This document shows positions 5,840 to 6,326 of a stretch of DNA of 6,326 nt, in pieces. The translations under genes were made by a program, and so were the position numbers. The notes under the pieces were generated by a model. That model did no database searches and had not been told where the DNA came from. It saw nothing but the letters and a program-made list of their open reading frames with translations. Source of the DNA: an uncultured Actinomycetes bacterium (GTDB lineage: Bacteria; Actinomycetota; Actinomycetes; Nanopelagicales; Nanopelagicaceae); assembly GCA_903839355.1 (NCBI GenBank), contig CAIMBV010000180.1:1-6326 (forward strand), written 5' to 3'. Within the stretch, counting starts at the first letter, position 1. Each line of letters begins with the position of its first letter.

Positions 5840-6326
5840 GTGATTGCGACCCAGAGTGTTGAACTGCGTGCTGGGGCCAGACTCCTAGTAAAAGATGTCA
5901 CCGTTCGAATCAATCACGGCGATCGAATCGGATTTGTTGGTCGAAATGGTGCAGGCAAGAGCACCTTGGCAAAAGTCCTGGCTGGTGAAGGACTCCCGGC
6001 AGGCGGCCAAGTTTTGCGGACTGGAACCATCGGGTATCTCCCCCAAGATCCACGCACAGGCGATCAAGAAGAGAGCGTCATTAATCGCATTCTCTCCGCT
6101 CGCGGCTTAGATCAAATTGTTACCCGAATGCGAAAGGCAGAAGAGGCGATGGCAACCGCTTCGATGGATGAGCTCGAAGTTGCTATGGAGCGTTATAGCC
6201 GCGTTGATCAGGAGTTCAGCGTCGCTGGAGGTTACGGAGCATCCGCAGAGGCAGAGTCGATTGCAATGAATCTGGGACTTCCAGAGCGAATCTTTAATGA
6301 CAGTTTGGAAGGTCTCTCCGGTGGAC
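5840..6326 (+). CDS. ABC-F family ATPase, N-terminal part cut by the window edge
   Basis: This is a soluble, duplicated ABC ATPase of the ABC-F group. Such proteins act on the ribosome as translation factors or antibiotic protection factors and have no membrane domain. The visible 162 residues start MIATQSVELRAG, an opening typical of actinobacterial ABC-F proteins. Walker A GRNGAGKST is at 34-42, the Q-loop YLPQDPRTGD at 66-75, and the signature LSGG at 159-162 ends exactly at the window edge. The stretch at about 85-155, between Q-loop and signature, is charged and largely helical, as in ABC-F arm subdomains. GTG at 5840 is the only reasonable start: an in-frame TAG lies at 5834-5836. AGG at 5835-5837 is too close to serve as a ribosome binding site, so initiation is probably leaderless. 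The gene is divergent from the polyamine operon and probably unrelated to it. Which ABC-F subgroup it belongs to cannot be told without the linker and second half. Confidence 0.9.
   Translation, partial: MIATQSVELRAGARLLVKDVTVRINHGDRIGFVGRNGAGKSTLAKVLAGEGLPAGGQVLRTGTIGYLPQDPRTGDQEESVINRILSARGLDQIVTRMRKAEEAMATASMDELEVAMERYSRVDQEFSVAGGYGASAEAESIAMNLGLPERIFNDSLEGLSGG

Noticed and set aside
5885..6110. Short frames on both strands inside the ABC-F gene
   Set aside because: The +1 frame from 5840 gives intact Walker A, Q-loop and signature motifs, so the plus-strand frame at 5895 and the minus-strand frame at 5885-6067 are chance.
1..6326. A defence system, mobile element or CRISPR array
   Set aside because: All coding space is taken by recognisable metabolic, transport and ABC-F genes, and I saw no repeat array, integrase, transposase or terminal inverted repeats.

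Overview
The window carries one compact polyamine uptake and metabolism operon on the minus strand (about 5731 down to 1), and the start of an unrelated divergent gene on the plus strand at the right edge. Base composition looks balanced, close to half G+C by eye (not computed). The start of the ABC-F protein, the Tat-exported solute-binding protein and the apparent leaderless GTG start all fit an actinobacterium. With this moderate GC, a small-genome freshwater lineage such as Nanopelagicales (acI) or a Microbacteriaceae relative such as Rhodoluna is my best guess. That placement is inference, not a database result.

Reading the minus strand in the direction of transcription, the order is as follows. 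First comes a saccharopine/carboxynorspermidine dehydrogenase-family enzyme (5731-4505). A 70-base gap follows, with a possible internal promoter. Then comes a complete ABC importer of the spermidine/putrescine (Pot) class: Tat-exported binding protein PotD-like (4434-3298), ATPase PotA-like (3298-2159), and permeases PotB-like (2162-1269) and PotC-like (1272-475). Last is an agmatinase-family ureohydrolase (464 to beyond the left edge). The four transporter genes overlap by 1 to 4 bases, and the ureohydrolase starts 10 bases after potC, so at least these five genes should be one transcript.

Read as a pathway, the importer brings in polyamines or related guanidino compounds. The ureohydrolase would remove urea from agmatine (giving putrescine) or a similar guanidino substrate. 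The dehydrogenase would make or break a secondary amine joining an amine and a semialdehyde or keto acid, as in carboxynorspermidine or saccharopine chemistry. The exact substrates cannot be read from the sequence.

The gap 5732-5839 separates the operon from a divergent ABC-F ATPase gene (5840 to beyond the right edge), a translation-factor-type protein unrelated to polyamine transport. I saw no mobile element, CRISPR array, tRNA or rRNA. Most of the window is ordinary metabolic DNA; the points worth checking are the pairing of enzymes with the transporter, the binding protein without a lipid anchor, the likely NAD preference of the dehydrogenase and the leaderless start.
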